Positions 47,701 through 62,700 of a stretch of 64,000 bases of DNA are shown one piece after another. The notes beneath the pieces are model-generated. The model was given only the letters and a program-made list of their open reading frames with translations, did not search any database and was not told the DNA's origin. Position 1 is the first letter of the stretch; the number at the start of each line of letters is the position of its first letter. The translations under genes and the position numbers were made by a program. This DNA comes from Aplysia californica (lineage: Eukaryota > Mollusca > Gastropoda > Aplysiida > Aplysiidae), in assembly GCF_000002075.1 (NCBI RefSeq), contig NW_004797295.1, positions 550,638 to 614,637 of the forward strand, given 5' to 3'.

Positions 47701-50700
47701 TCTGTAACTTCCCTACCAGCAGGAGTGTTACAAATAAAGGGTAATTTTGTGACATAATTTATTTTTACATCATATTTTCCAACAAGATGGACCTTGTGAT
47801 ATCCCTTGTTTTTTTTTAGATCTAGTCTTAGAAAATAGTTTGAAATGATGTGCAGTTTTTATTTTAACACTGGTGGTGACTGCTATATGAGGCATCGTGG
47901 TGAAATCAGGCGCTCGTCAAAATAATGAAATCCAAGAAATCGGCATTTTTCTGCTAGTTTGGGCATGTTTTTCGAATTTTTGTTTTTTGGCTCAGCACCT
48001 TGTATGTCAATTCAAAAACACTTTTATGTGTGGATTTTATGGAAAAGTTGATTAGAGGCAAAAAAAAGAAGTACATTTTCAGTTTCCCAGAGTCCTCCAT
48101 TAAAGAGTGGACAGGAAAGACGATGGATGACAATCTGAGGAGAGCAGAGGACAAAAATAGATGGCGAGAGCTGGTTTTCCAATGCAGTGGTCCCCCTACG
48201 GTTGCCCCAACCACGGGATAGAAGAAGAAGAGTCCTCCAGCAATGGAATTCATCACTTATTGGCGGCCGTTTTCTCTCTACTTTTAACTCTGAAATCAGG
48301 CGACCCCTTCCTCCTTCAATTGCAAAAATCTTGACTTCTGTTGAAAATAGATAAGTATTTTTTTTCACCAAAAGCAAGGCAAATGAAAAGGCTTTAAGAT
48401 GATACCAATAACCTCATATACTTAAAAATTGACGAGCACCTGATTCCACCATGTCGTGACACATATCAGATAAAAAGAATTATGCTCCACCCCTTTGTTG
48501 CAAGGGGGCCTACATTCCTACAGGCAGCACTAATTTTCAGATGATCTTGTTAGCCAGGACAGCAGTCTCGTGTCTCAGTGTTGGTAGACTTTCTATCTTG
48601 ATTAAATCCACTTGTGACAAATACTCATACCTTTGGTTTTCATTAAAGTCACTTTCCTCGCTTTCTTCGTTACCTATTTTCAAATTTACCCATAATTTTA
48701 GAAAAACATGCGAATTGAAGACAAAAGTGAAATTTTCTGCCTTTTAAAAGTCATTTTGGTGTTTACGATTTATGAAAGCCCGCAGTTGTCCACAAGACTA
48801 GACTTGTGTTTATAGATAGTCTAGTAGTAAACTAACATTAGCAAATTTGGTACAGATATGCACATTTTTCATTTATGAGTTCATGCTGTGCTTGTGACTG
48901 AAATCTGCGTACAGAAGAATTAGGGCCCGCATGATTAGGAGGATGGACATGTAACATCTTATAGGCAATCACGATGAGCAAATTGTGTGAACTTCCTTGA
49001 TTTGACTTGCATTAAGGTAAAAATTGTTCATTTTTGTGATGTACCAGAATAAAAGCAGAGAATGTACTCTTAATATTAATATAGAAATAATTTTATGCAA
49101 AATCATCAATTGAACTGATATAATGTAAAAAAAAAGTATAATGGAATTATATAACATTATCATAAAATCGTGGGTGGCTTCCTGTGAAACATCTATTGTC
49201 CGTTTCGCCCCTTCTTCTTTTTTATGTTTGTTACTCTCTTGTAACACCTCTAATCTTCTGGCGCTCATATGACCTTATGCAGTTGCGAGCGCCGTAAAAT
49301 ATCTACTAAAACTAAAACCATCAAAAAATGGATGTGATTTGGACAAGTTTTTGTTAATTTTGGTCTCATGTGATCGTCGTCATAGCCTTGAAGCTGAAGA
49401 AACTAGTAAAGCAATCCGTAACACCATATGGCACTCAGGATAGAATATTTTAGTTCTTTGAACCCAGTTTGTTGATGTTCATGTACATGTTGCATTCACA
49501 TTTTGCGGGTACACAGGTTGGCTACAGAATAGAAAGTTCCATTGTCCCTTCAACAGGGATGCAACTTTTCTGATAGGATTCCTTACGTATAATATATATG
49601 CTGTATTCTGTCAGTTTTTTTTAATGGTGTTTTTATTTTGCATTCATGATGTTTTCTGTCCTTTTTTTCTTTTGTACTGTTGTTTTACCTTAGAGTATGT
49701 GGGTGGTTGGCAGGTGCTCTTGTGTGATTTGTGCTCCTTTTTTCCTATCAAATATCTAACGCCCTTATTCTCCTCCTTTTTAGTGTTTATTACTCTCTTT
49801 TAACACTTATCTTTGGCACTAATATGGCCTATGCGTTGCAGGTGCCATAAAACACTTAAACTACATTAAAAAAGTGTAGTCCCACCCTGTATTTATGGAA
49901 GGGGGTGTCCACCAGGTCATAAGGCAATGTTCTTCTATGATTTCGACATCCTAAACAAGTTGAAAAGTTCGTCAGTGGTAACTTCTTGTTGGTAATCAGC
50001 TTTTGAAATAAAAATAAAGGGGCCCAAAATTCAAGTAAACCAACTCCTCCCCCCCTCCTCCAAGGGCAGTGCCACTGACTGAAGTGTCTTTAGGCCATTC
50101 CCAAAGGGGGTATATTAACATATTCTTATGCACAGTAGAATTATAAATAGTGCTTCTTTTGCATGTTTGTCACTCTCTTATGAACTACTATTTCCGGGGT
50201 GCCTTGATAGACGAAGCAGACTTTGTGCTGTTGAGGCTAGAGAGGTGAGCAGAGTAAGTCTGATTCCCCATTTAGACTTCTCTTTTGACTTCCACCCCTT
50301 GACGCTCATTTGACCGAATGCAGTTGCGAGCGCCATAAAACCCTTCTAAAACTAAAAAACTAAACCGACTACTCTTCTGGTAATTCATTTCTTACAACTT
50401 TTCTTTTTTTTTTTTTCTTCTTCAGATGAACTTGAACTGTTTGCTCATCATCAACCACACTATGACTACCTCACAAGTAAACAAGATGTTACGAGAAATC
50501 TTCTGGAAGACGAGTGGGATGATGAAAATATGAGTGCCCAGCCTTTTGTTTTCACAACATGTAAGATTGCGAGCTCCATATTAAAGAGAATTTTCCCAGT
50601 GATGAAAAAAGCAAACACTGAATTGAAATCTCGTTGGAGTAATGATGGCTCCTGGGACTTTGACAATTTTGAGACGGATGAACTGATTTTTGAAAAAAAT

Positions 50701-53700
50701 GGAGATAATTGCAGTGGATCTGGCTTATTCAAAGCAGGAACTAGAAGGACAAACAAGAAAACAAATGGGTCTGGTGATGACGCTTTGAATGTCAGTAATG
50801 AAGCACATGAAATTGAGCATCAGTCACCTTGCCGAAAGATGAATGTAAGGATGGATTGTTATGATGACATAGAGCCTACAGGATATTATGAAGTAGAAGA
50901 GTGCCCAGAGAGAAGGAAGAGAAAACGCTTCAGTGGAAACTTATCAGGTCGAAAGTCTTCATCAGGGCTGCATACAGGACCCAGTGCTAATCAACCCTGT
51001 AGTTCACGGACATCAGTTAAAGAAAGCTGGAAGTTTGATCAGAACAATTGTGCTCTTGAGGATTTGCAGCAAGAGAAAAAAGACAAAGACCAAATTGTCA
51101 AGGAGAAACTAGAGAAAAAGAGAAGGACTAACGAACCAGTACAGAAAGTGGAAGGTGTAACCGATGAGAAGAAAATAGTAAATAAAGAGGTACAGGATGT
51201 TGATGACCTTGAAGATAGTGAGTAGTTTTTGTGATTTTAACTAGTACAATTATCACTTAATCTTAACTAAAATGATGCTTTTATTCTATTTGATGTAGGG
51301 ACCTGCTGCATGGTTTACGAATTACACATTGCTGTAAATAAGCATGTGGTAGGAGGAAGAAGGGATGCCATAATGGTTCAGTGATTTAATGCTCCTTTGA
51401 GCAGTTTATGTTGTAATAAAAGAAATTCCTTTGATCTATCTCCTGTCCAACTTCTCTTAAATTATATTTGGGAGAGCTTTTTTGGGCAGTGTATAGCCCA
51501 AATAAGTAAACCACTCCTCCCACCCCCCAAAGAAAACCCCCCAAAAAAACAAACAATACCGCACCAAAACAACCCACCTTATTTGGGCATCTTTGTTGTT
51601 CAGTTTAATTTTATCTCTATACTCATTGACAGTATACCTGTGCATAAATTATAGACTACAGTTCAGTATAATAAATATTCAGAAAAAATAAGACGGGCAA
51701 ACTCATGTTTTATACCGAAGAGTTAACCTACTGGAATAATGATCGCCTGTTTTTCTGTTGATGTTGAATGTCCTGGCAACGGCAGAAATTCGATGGCTTG
51801 ATTTCTCTGATGTTGAACCTTCATCTTTCTTGGGTGACTGATCAAATGTTATTGTGGCATTTGATAAACATATTTAAAACAACAAAGAATAGAAAAAATT
51901 TGCCTTGTGGCGGAGAAAAAAATGCGTATTTTCACATTTTTTCTGTGGTTGCTGTGAACTCTGAATTAAGCATCAAAATGTTTTTTTTCTACCTACTTCT
52001 TACACTGCTTAGTATGACTTACATGAAAGGAAAAACGTAAAAACTCTAAAGACTAGATTTTTTACACAATCAAAAAGTGGTACTATTTTTTAAAATCGCC
52101 AGTATAGATCGAGATTCTATAACAGACATAGAGTTGCAACCTCAGAGATGAGGAATGCTTGGTTATACGTAGCCCAAATAAGCTTACTTAGGGGTGGTGA
52201 CCTAAGTTGGGCTACTTGAGCCCGAAAAAGGGGTTATGAGTTGGGCCACATATAGCCCAAATAAGGTCACCTGTTTTGTTTTGTTGATTGGGTTGAATTG
52301 CAAGACCCTGTGATGTTTTCTTGAAAGCTGCGCCTGCAACCGTTGAATAAATTTCCTGAAGGGTTTTTGTTCTTTAGAACTTAATACCATACAGTTCTAA
52401 TCTATTTATGACCTAGAAAAGGTATTTGCCTTTATACTGTAGTTTACACTGAAGGTCCCTGTGCCTGGTAAATTTTTAGAAAATGGAAGCTAGGAGAATG
52501 GGGTTTAAGCCTTGAAGTCACTTTCCTGTGTCAGGTAGACATTTTATTAAAAAATACGATCGAACCTGTGTAAGATGGAATCTCAAGGGAACCAGAAAAA
52601 AATTCTGGTTCAAGGGCTTTGCTGTTGGGACCAAGAGTCGCTTGTCTGGTCAGCAAGCAGTGGTCAAAACTTCACACCTCTCAAGTGCTATCCTCACTGA
52701 TATTGGCATGGGTCAGTCCTACTTTTCCGTTGCGTCCACTGCTTGTATCTCATAGGACCACTTTTTGACTTCTTTCTCTTTCCTTTTTTAACTCCCAGTG
52801 GAACATAGGTCATCAACAACATTTCTCCAGCGAAGCCTGTCCTGTGCATCTTTTTCTAGCTGTTTCCATGATGTCCCCGCCTTTTCCATTTCTGCTTGTA
52901 CCGCTCGCCTCCATGTCATCTTTGGTCTAAACCTACTAAACTAGAAACATTTTAATATTTTCATTGCTTCATCCCTTAGCCCCACCCATTGGTGCAATGG
53001 GCACAGTCAACCAATGCCACCACAACCTCATGTGTAACGATTCGAGGAACTCTTTTCTCGGCTGGCCATATGATTAGAGCGGCAGGCATTGGTCAAAATA
53101 ATATCACACCTCTGGCCTCTGGCCCAAGCACTTTTATAAGCACTAGTGAGATTTCATAGCCACACCCCCCTGACCATCTGCAATGCTAAGGGCTCACATG
53201 GATGGGGCAACATCGTCTCCCAAATTGCACCCCTACTCTCCTTCCTCACCTAGCGGCATAATGTTAAGTTTAAAGAGCCAATGGAACCTGCTTTGATAGT
53301 TTTGTTTCAATTCAGGGCTGGATGGGCAAAGCATTTTCCGTTTCAGATGAAAACCGTCCAAGGGGAAGGGATTTCTCTCTCCTTTTCCGCGTTTGACAGG
53401 TTTCCGTTTTTTTGGAGGTAATTATAGAGGAATTTATCAAGAGGGGAACAGGGAAATTTCGTTATGGCAGGTTTCCGTCTTACACAAGTTTCCGTCAAGG
53501 CAGGTTTGACTGTAAGTGGAATTTTTTTAAAGAATTGACATTAAGTTTATAAGTGCTCTGAACTGAAACATGAGTTATGTGTCATTTTTATAATAATGTA
53601 TTATTCTGTCAACAGGGAAGAGCTGCCCTATATCATCTTTCGAAACTGTGAAGCTGGGATGCAGCTATAACAAAAGTGTAATGCCCAAAGAAAATCCTTC

Positions 53701-56700
53701 AAACCCATCCATGCTTCTTCGACACAAGGATGAACTTTCTGGTTATTGTTGTGGAACTGAGAAATGTGAACTTTATCTAGAAATTCACAAGAAGGTAATA
53801 AACATTTTTAGGTTATAGTTATCTTTTTTTGTCCCATGTCCCTATTTTGGGTGCCATATTAGCGATCTTATTTGTGTCAGACACTATCTTTGTCTGCGAG
53901 AATGTGGGTGAATAGGTACAAAGACATTTCAACTCGTTAGATGGAACAGTAACAGAGTGTGAAAAACAATAACTACTTGTAAGTGTTTGATTATATTATT
54001 TAATTCATTAGTAGTGCTTTTTTTCCTAGCATTTGTTTCCTATTTTAGCTATCCCCAGGCTGTCCTGGGGGAAAAGTGGGGGGTGGGAGGGAGTGGGAAA
54101 GCTTGTGTACTGATTCTTCTGTCTAAAATTTTAACGAGGGCTGGAACTTGAATCATGATGCAGTGGATCATATAGATGTCCATGCCTACTTAATGTAGAT
54201 ATATAGTTGTGCATAGGACTGGAGGAGTCACCACAAAACAGAACAAAAGGGACCTTGAGCGATTTATTGACTCTCTTCTTTTTATTATCTTAGGTTGGCC
54301 ATATCTCATTGGAAATAATAAGGAAACAATTACTGAAACTCCTGCACTATGCCATGGATTCGAGATTCAACAGGCTGGAAAGATCAAAATGCTGGCTGAG
54401 AAAGAAACTGGTGACCACAACTTTTGAATCCATGGTTAAAAAGGTAAAGCATTTTCAAGAAGAATGACGTTGAAAAAGTAAGAAAAAATATACTTGAAAG
54501 ACTTGTGGATGCAAGAACAAAGCTGGGCATGGACAGTAAGATATACATATTATAATGAAGGGACTTTATGGAAGGAAAAGAGGTGATGATACAGCAATTT
54601 GAAAGAAAAAAGAAAAAGCCGTGTTCCACATTGAGCATGAACATATATTTCTGAATATTTTACCTTCTTTATATGTAGAGTTACCAAATTTTTCCTCCTC
54701 TTATCTCATAATATCGTTTTGTTTGATACCCAAACAGTGGTTATTGATTTTAAAAAAAAATTCATTCTACTCTTTAACTGTTCAGTTCTTTCTACTGTCC
54801 TTTTTAAATAATAGCTCATCCCGCTCATCTTGGACCCATGTATGTGCTGTTCATTAGGTCCTAAATAAGAAGATAATGTCATTACAGCTTGGACTAAAGA
54901 GCTGCTATTATCATCTAGTGCCATTTATCTCAATGATAAGAAATGTACTTTTCATTAGTTCATGTTTTTCTGCAAAATATGATATTCATTTGAGAGAAAA
55001 ATTCTATCCACTAGTATGGTTGTTGGAAGCATGGGACATCCTATTGTTCTGTTGACCAGGAAGCTCTTGAAATGTAAGATGCTATTGAGGTGTTTTACGT
55101 GTGAGCAAGTGTGTCTTCCTATGTGTGTCTACCTTAATTTGACGAGCACCTGATTTCATCACGATGCCTCGCTTATAATAGCTTTTGGGCAGTAAATAAT
55201 AGGTTTTATAATTCTGTCCTGATTCAAAAACCATGCGGATTCGCAAAAGTCTTGTCTTGTCAGGATACAGATATTAACTGTATCAGGCTGTATGCAAAAT
55301 TTCAACTTCGGGTGAGAAAATCATGTTCTGGAGTTTTGTTTTTCTTTATTATGTAATAGGCATGTCGTGACCTTTTAACCAGTGGTGATAATTTTTTGTG
55401 AATTTTCCGCTTTTTTCCTTCCGTCAGAAATTTTCCTCTTTTTTGAAAAATTTGCTCCGCTTTTCCATGATCCCGACCAACTGGAAAAATCTCATGTGCT
55501 TTTGTCAATAACAGGTGAGAGCCCGATCCAACCTGTCGAAACTTGGCCCGATGTGATAAAATAATTCTACGAGGCACTGGGCCGGAAGTAAACCTTCTGA
55601 AAATGAAACTTTACTATAGGCCTACCCGGATGTTTTGCATTGAGCGGGATTTGACCTGATTGGTCCATTCCATTCTCATGCTTTGTGACTGTTTGGATTT
55701 CTGAGTCGACCATGCATGTTTTATTCTGTTTATTAAGTTCAAACCATCGTTTTATTCATCTGTTTATTAAGTTTAAACCATCGTTTTATTCATCTTGGCA
55801 CCAAATGTAATTAAATTCTATCAAAATGAAGGAATTGTCGAAAGAAGAAAGTGTTCGTGTGAGGGAAGTTGACAGTAAGGTAAAACACAAATTCCTTTAT
55901 GACTGGTTCGATCAAAACGTTGTGTTGAAGACAAAGAAAGGAGAGACTAGCATTTCATTTGGTGATTCAATTGTGAAAGTGGATATACTGGGAAAAGCAC
56001 TGTGCAAGTATTGTGATCTCTTGATAAATTATGCCAGTCGAGGTCAGGATGCAAGCTGGATGCACCTGAAGAAATCTAGACTCTAGTAAACTTGTTAGTG
56101 AGGTCGACCATCGACAAAGCAATTACACTCTTGGTGCCGACATTGGTAAAGCCACAAAACCAGCATTGTTGCCCCTTTTCAGTACAATTAAAAAGTAAAA
56201 TAAGTCTGATCCTGCTAGACCATAGATCTAGTTATATTAATTGTTTTACATTGCTCTGTTTTCAGTTTCTGAATCAGATGGTCATCAAATAAGGTTTGTA
56301 GGGGGGGGGGGGTGCTTGTTTGTAGGGCGATGGGAATTTTCCTCTTTTTTTGACCATTTTCTATTATCACCATTGTTTAACAGATGGCAGAAACTTAAAT
56401 TAAGCCTGGAATTTAAAGGAAATTAATCCTATTGTCACTGTTTCACTCGAAACATTAAAAAAACCAATGCTTAAAAAACTACTGAAACTGAAAACTGGTG
56501 ATGAGCATAGCTTCCTCTCCATCAGCGAATTTTGAAAGGGAGTAATCTTGAATTAAGTATTCTGTTGAATTTTATGAATTGATATGAACCACTTGCATCT
56601 GATCTCCTTCTGTGGGTTGCGTCATTGAGCCAATTTCCTATTAGACAGTATTTGGTCACTTAGTATTTTTGAAAAAGTCTGATCTTGTACAAATTATCCA

Positions 56701-59524
56701 TTCATGACATGAATGGAGTAAAAATAAACACTCCAAGGCTTTTTCATCTGAAGAAGAAGGAAGGTCAAGGGGGGGCTTGGCTTGTAGAATGTTTAGGTTT
56801 CACAATTTTAAGCAATGGAAAAGTCTGTACAATCCCCCGTATGATACAGTAGCAATTACAGTCCATGCCGGCTTTAAGCACGCCGGCATAAAGCACATTT
56901 CGGACTCAAGCACGCTAAACGGCTCTCTCCAAATTTTTGCTGTATAAATTACATGCCTTTAAGCACGGTAACTTCAGCTTCAGGCACGCTTCATTACTAG
57001 ATAGTCAATACTTTAATGATGACCCATCGAAGTTCGAACACAGTCTACACCGCCGCAGTATAGTGTGTTAACAGAAACACAGAGAACGCAAGTGATGGAG
57101 ACACACGTGCGGAGAGGAAGGCAGAGAGATGCACACAGCCACGCGCGTGGACATAGGATCCACCTAGGGCAAAGCTACACAGACGAAAAAAATACAAAGA
57201 GAGTCGGGGAGATGAGAAAGGGAGGCTGGCTGCGATTTCACCTTTGACCCTCGCTATCTATTAATACTGATTGTGTATCACGCGCGAGGTGGGATGAAGG
57301 TGGTGGTATGAACGTGGCACAGCGGGCAGTGGTACGCACAGGCTGTGTGTAGGCCTTGTGTGCTGTATCGTGACTGGCTGTCTAAGTTTCCATTTCCCAT
57401 TCGACAACGAAACAAGAACAAACAAACAAGCAAACAAAAACTACCATGGTGGGTAAAAATAACAGTGCACACTTTTGCGGGACCGCTATAGTCCTACTTA
57501 CAAACAAAGGGAAATGGCACGGGAAATTTTCTACATAAAAATCTCTGGATTATGTCTACTTCGCACTCAAGCACGCTTCAGCATGAAGCACGCTTATGCT
57601 TTCTCCCGATGACCGTGCTTAAAGCCGGCATGGACTGTATTATTATTATGTAAACAAGTGGTCTCACCAGAACAAAGGCTTTCGTGTGTGCTGCATTACG
57701 TTATAATGGTTACAGCATGATCATTTGTCCATATGTGGTTTTCTGTGTTAGTGTAACAGACAAGTCTTCATGTTGTGTGGAATTATTTTTTGGGTTCTTT
57801 TATCTTTGTGACTAAATTGGTTAACATAGACATGCTTGTACTCTTGTCTTTCAGGCTCAACTGTTTGATGATTCCATGTTCCGCCCTACAAATGAAGATA
57901 AAAATAGCTTTGTAGGTTTTATCTGCAATGAGCTCATGACCAGTAATCTTACCATTCTAGAGGTCATGCTGGATGTGGTTGATATCAACCGCCAGGTATG
58001 CAAAATGCTGCAAGCCAAAGAGATGGCCGACAGTCTGGCCTTGAATAATCCAGGTGATGGCCAGAAGAAAGCAAATCTTAAAGGAGGAAAAAAGGACAAA
58101 ACAAGACCACCCCGATGCCTGTTTTGTGCAAAAATCTTGAAGATTGAGACTAATGCAATGACAAAGGGATGCTACAATGTAAGTACCAATCATTTTTATG
58201 TTTTATTTGCTTTTAATTTATAATTTGTAAATGTAAAAAAAAAATATAGGTTGCAGTCAGTCAGCTTTATATTTCTGACCTACTTCCTGTAGAGTGTGAA
58301 GAGAAAACGTATATAACCAATTGTGTATGATGCTGTTAAATCAGATGGTCGAAGGAGGTGTTATTGCCTGGATTCAGATGTGAAATTGGTGAAAAATGAC
58401 CGCCAAAGTTAGGTGACTTCCAAAATTTGAGAGTCCTTGGAAACTGCAAGATTACATTCTCGTGCCTTTGTTCTATGTTTAAACAGTTAAATCCATCCAG
58501 AAATATGTTTTCAAATGGGCATAAAATATGTTGAGTCAAAACAAAAAATCTAGTAAAAATTGTCAAAAAATCGGAAAAATGCTGATTTCTTAGATTTCAT
58601 TGTTTTAACAAGCGTCTTGTTTTGTTTTTGTGAAGTGTTTTACGGCGCTCGCAACTGCATAAGGTCATATGAGCGCGCGGGACACACCTTATATTTTCAG
58701 TTGGTAGGAAATTTTGAATTTTGCCCGGGTGGCGGCTGAAGCCTACTCTTATCGATTTTAGACCACCAAAGGATCTCTAATGTGCACAACTTGCACACTG
58801 GCCCTCCAAGATTTTTTCGCCCTTGTCCGAGAAGGCTAGGTGTAGATCTTTCCTACCAGAAGATCAGGGGTGTGGCAGAAAGACAGCAGTAAGAAAAAGC
58901 GAAGGAGTAGCAGTAGAAAGGCTGCAGAAAAAGTCAGGAGCCCAGAGGAAGGGGCAAAGGAGGTGAGGTGGGTGGGGGCACAAAGAGGAGACGAAAGCAG
59001 ACGACAGAACATTGCTAGAGAGCAGGAAATGAGGTGAAAGGAGACAAATTTAGAGAAGAAAATATTTCGGTCGCTACCCGGATTCGAACCCGGGACCATT
59101 TGAATGAAAGGCCAACACCTTAACCTCTAGGCCACGAGAGCCCCCAACGAGCGTCTGATTTCACCACGCTGTCTCATATTTAGTTAACACAGACTGAATG
59201 CAATGTTTGTATTTTCTAAAAGCAGGTTCAGAGACCATACTTCTGGAGCTGCAGTTTAAGAATCCTCGTCTAATGGAAGTGGAATCTTGCGCCCTGTTGT
59301 GGGTGTTATTCTATTACATTGTTATTGATCCAGCATCAGTCACTATGCAAGAATATGTATTTGTCCTTTTCTCAGACAAATCCAGCGTAAAATCTCCTCC
59401 CCTTCCCCCTTCCTCACTTCTCCTCTCCCTACCCCCCCTCTCCCTCCCTCCCTGCTCCCACCTCGCTGGACTACTGTATCTCTCTCTCTCTCTCTCTCTG
59501 TCATCACTCTCACTCTCACACACT

Positions 59525-59561
<37 letters not shown>

Positions 59562-59629
59562 CACACGCATACACCCACACACACATTCACGCACACACAT
59601 TCACACACACACATTCACACTTACTCACG

Positions 59630-59719
<90 letters not shown>

Positions 59720-62700
59720 CACACACATCCATGTTTAAGGAGTATTGGTTAATGTTTTTTTAATGCCCAAATATAGATGGAGAAGCTTGTGAAGTTCTTT
59801 ACCAGAGACACCATCATTGTTGCGGAGAAAGAGATTAATTTGCAGTTCATTAGCAAAATGACTGTACAGGTGTGTGAGCTTTGTTTGATTTTTTTATTTT
59901 GTGTGGCATATGTATTTTCCTACATTGTTTTTTCTTGCTGGTTACATGTTTATTGTATAATAGTCAGCTTTTCTGATTCCTTGAATAAAGGATCTGAGTG
60001 TTATAAGTGCTCATAGTATCATGTGCAGATGTATATCTACCAGATACCACACTACCGGCCAGAGTGCCAATGTATACATTCCACACTGGTTTGAAAGATG
60101 TTAAAGTACGTTTTTTGGGGGGGTTTTTTGGGAGGGGGGGGGGGTGTATCCTGTTTCTCATTGAAAAGTCAGATTGTTGCAGTAGGTGTGACTGGTTTTG
60201 TACAAAATTCTTATGTGACTGGTTTTGTACAAAATTCTTAAGTGCTCTTGTTACATTGTTTGTTAATAGCCTTTTCAGTTCAGAACTTAGGAAATGTTTT
60301 ATTTTTTAATACGTCTTTAGCCTATTTCTTTAATAAGTAGTCAGAGTGTTTGCAAATAAATGAAATTTAGAATGCATCCTTTATATGGTAGTTTCCATTT
60401 TTCTGGAATAAAAATTTAAAAAACAACAACCCTGCTTGCTCACAATTAATCAGAGACTCATACATCAGTGACCACTGCTCCACCTTGATATACTATGACT
60501 TTCCTCTTACAGATATTGGTTATTTTTTCATGTTCCAGAGCTACTGTGCCATGATTGTGAACATCTCAAAGAAAGAACTACTCATGGAACTAGAGGACCC
60601 TCCTTTGGTTCTCTCCACCAAAATGATTCGAGCCATGATATACTCTTTGCTGGATGAGAACTTGCCCAAACACAAAGACTTGAAAGACATGTCGGCAGAA
60701 GAGCTCAGGTGATGGGGGGCTGGCTTTATTTGGTGCTATTCAAATCAAGAGTATGAAGTTTAACTAAAGCCAACCACTGCTCAATGATCACTGTTTGTCA
60801 TGCTGCTCATTGAAGAGGTTGACAGTTTTCACCTGCCCAGAGTTGAGTTTGGAGAACACTATAGGATTTTAGGGCAGGAAGGTCTGTTTTGGGGAGCATC
60901 TTGATCTGATTGTGTAGCTGTCAACAATATACTGACTTAAAAATAGAAATATTTCTCTTGCCTATGCTTGATAAGGGACAAATAATTGCTTAACTTTACC
61001 TATTAATATTAGAATAAGAAAGACTGTGTACACGAAACTGAGCTTAGTTTTAATAAGTACTTTACAGCACTTGCATCACAGTTAGGTCATATATAGGTGC
61101 CGAAGATTAGAGATGTTACAAGAGAGTAACAAATGCAAAGAAGAAGCAGGAGGGGGCGATAATTGTTTGCTAGGAAAGAAGGAGCAAGTTAACCAGAGCA
61201 CCTACTAACGACCCGCTCAAACTGAGCTGAAATCAATGTTCATTGCAAGAAATGTAGGTAAATGGTTGTAACTGGCAAAACGTATTAGTTGAATACTATT
61301 GAAGTTGTAGCTTAGAATTGATGATTTTTTAAACAATAAACATTCAATTATGAAGATATTAAGCAAATGTGAAATGATTTACTGTTCAAATGAAAAATAA
61401 CAGTACGACTACTCTTCTGACAGATGACTACAGTAGGCAGACGAGGGGAAAAGTGTTGGTTTATATCCAGCTGACCTGTATTCACAAATATCTGTATACA
61501 TTGGCTCTATTTAATCTGTTGGCATAAATTAAACACCAAACTGAATAGAAGAGGAGATCCCAATGTTTTAAATGCACAGACAGTCACCAAATACTATAGC
61601 AAAAAGTAGGAGCTGCAATACAGACACTGAAGTATGGTAAATTATTCTGAGTTGACAAAATCCATGCTGGATATATCAGAGTAGAGATGCTTATAAAATT
61701 GATAAAACATAGGGAAGAACTAAAAAGCCTGGCCAACTATCTGGGCAGAATATCAGCAAAATTTGGAATGGAAATATCTGGAGAAAAAGATTCATGTTTC
61801 AGAATAGGTAAAATTATGTTACAGACTAAATTTGAATGAAAAAAGGTTTATATCAGCATGAAAAAAAAAGGTTTTTTTAATGCGGTATACTAGTCACTTT
61901 GGGAAACTAATATTTTTATATTTTCTTGAGTGTAGGCGCATGGGAACCCGAAGACAGAGGATTCAGGCTCGCCATGACCCACTGTCTGGAAACAGATTAA
62001 AAGAAAGCCAAGAGCAAAAACGCAGAAAAGCTTTGATCCAGGTAAGGAGCTCAATGTACTGTAATGATATCAAAGGTCGGTTTTATAAATATATTTTCCA
62101 TGCTTGTAAGATAACAGTTTACAGATACCAGCACTGGAGTAATTACTCTCCTCTGAGCCACAGAGTGAGCAACCCTTGATACAGCTTATATTTCACACGT
62201 GAGATATCAGCTTATAATTCATGTGTGAAATGTAAGGATTTCTTTCCCCAGAAGTGCAATGCTGAAACAACTCCGTGTATGGTTATATACAGCAATGGCA
62301 TTTATGTTATGATGTAATTAACTCTTGGTTTATGTTGAATTTTACACGTGGAACATGCTGTTATGTATCTTCCATTTCGTCTTTGAATGACTTATGACAT
62401 ACAGAATAATCTCTAGAGTTCCCATGCAATTGGGCTGTGGACCTTTATTGTGAGCTTGCTATCTTTCTATGCTGGGCATTCTTCAAATTCATCCGCTTTT
62501 GATTTAAAATTGGGATATTGATAAGGCAGGGGAGGAGGAAATATCTTTCTTGCTCATATGGTTAATTATTTCTTTTTACATGTTTTTTTTGGTTATGGAT
62601 TGAATGCAACTCTTGCATCGGTGTGACTACCTCTTGTTTTGGGTGGGATTAAGTCAGTTTCTTTGGTAAGACTATAACAAGTGACTTCATCTACCACAGG

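Noticed and set aside
59198-59752. 184-codon open frame with His/Thr/Ser-rich end
   Set aside because: It is produced by the (TC)n and (CA)n microsatellite; the start lies in a foldback remnant. The GSETILLELQFKNP segment looked exon-like but its phase does not fit between the exons at 57855 and 59777.
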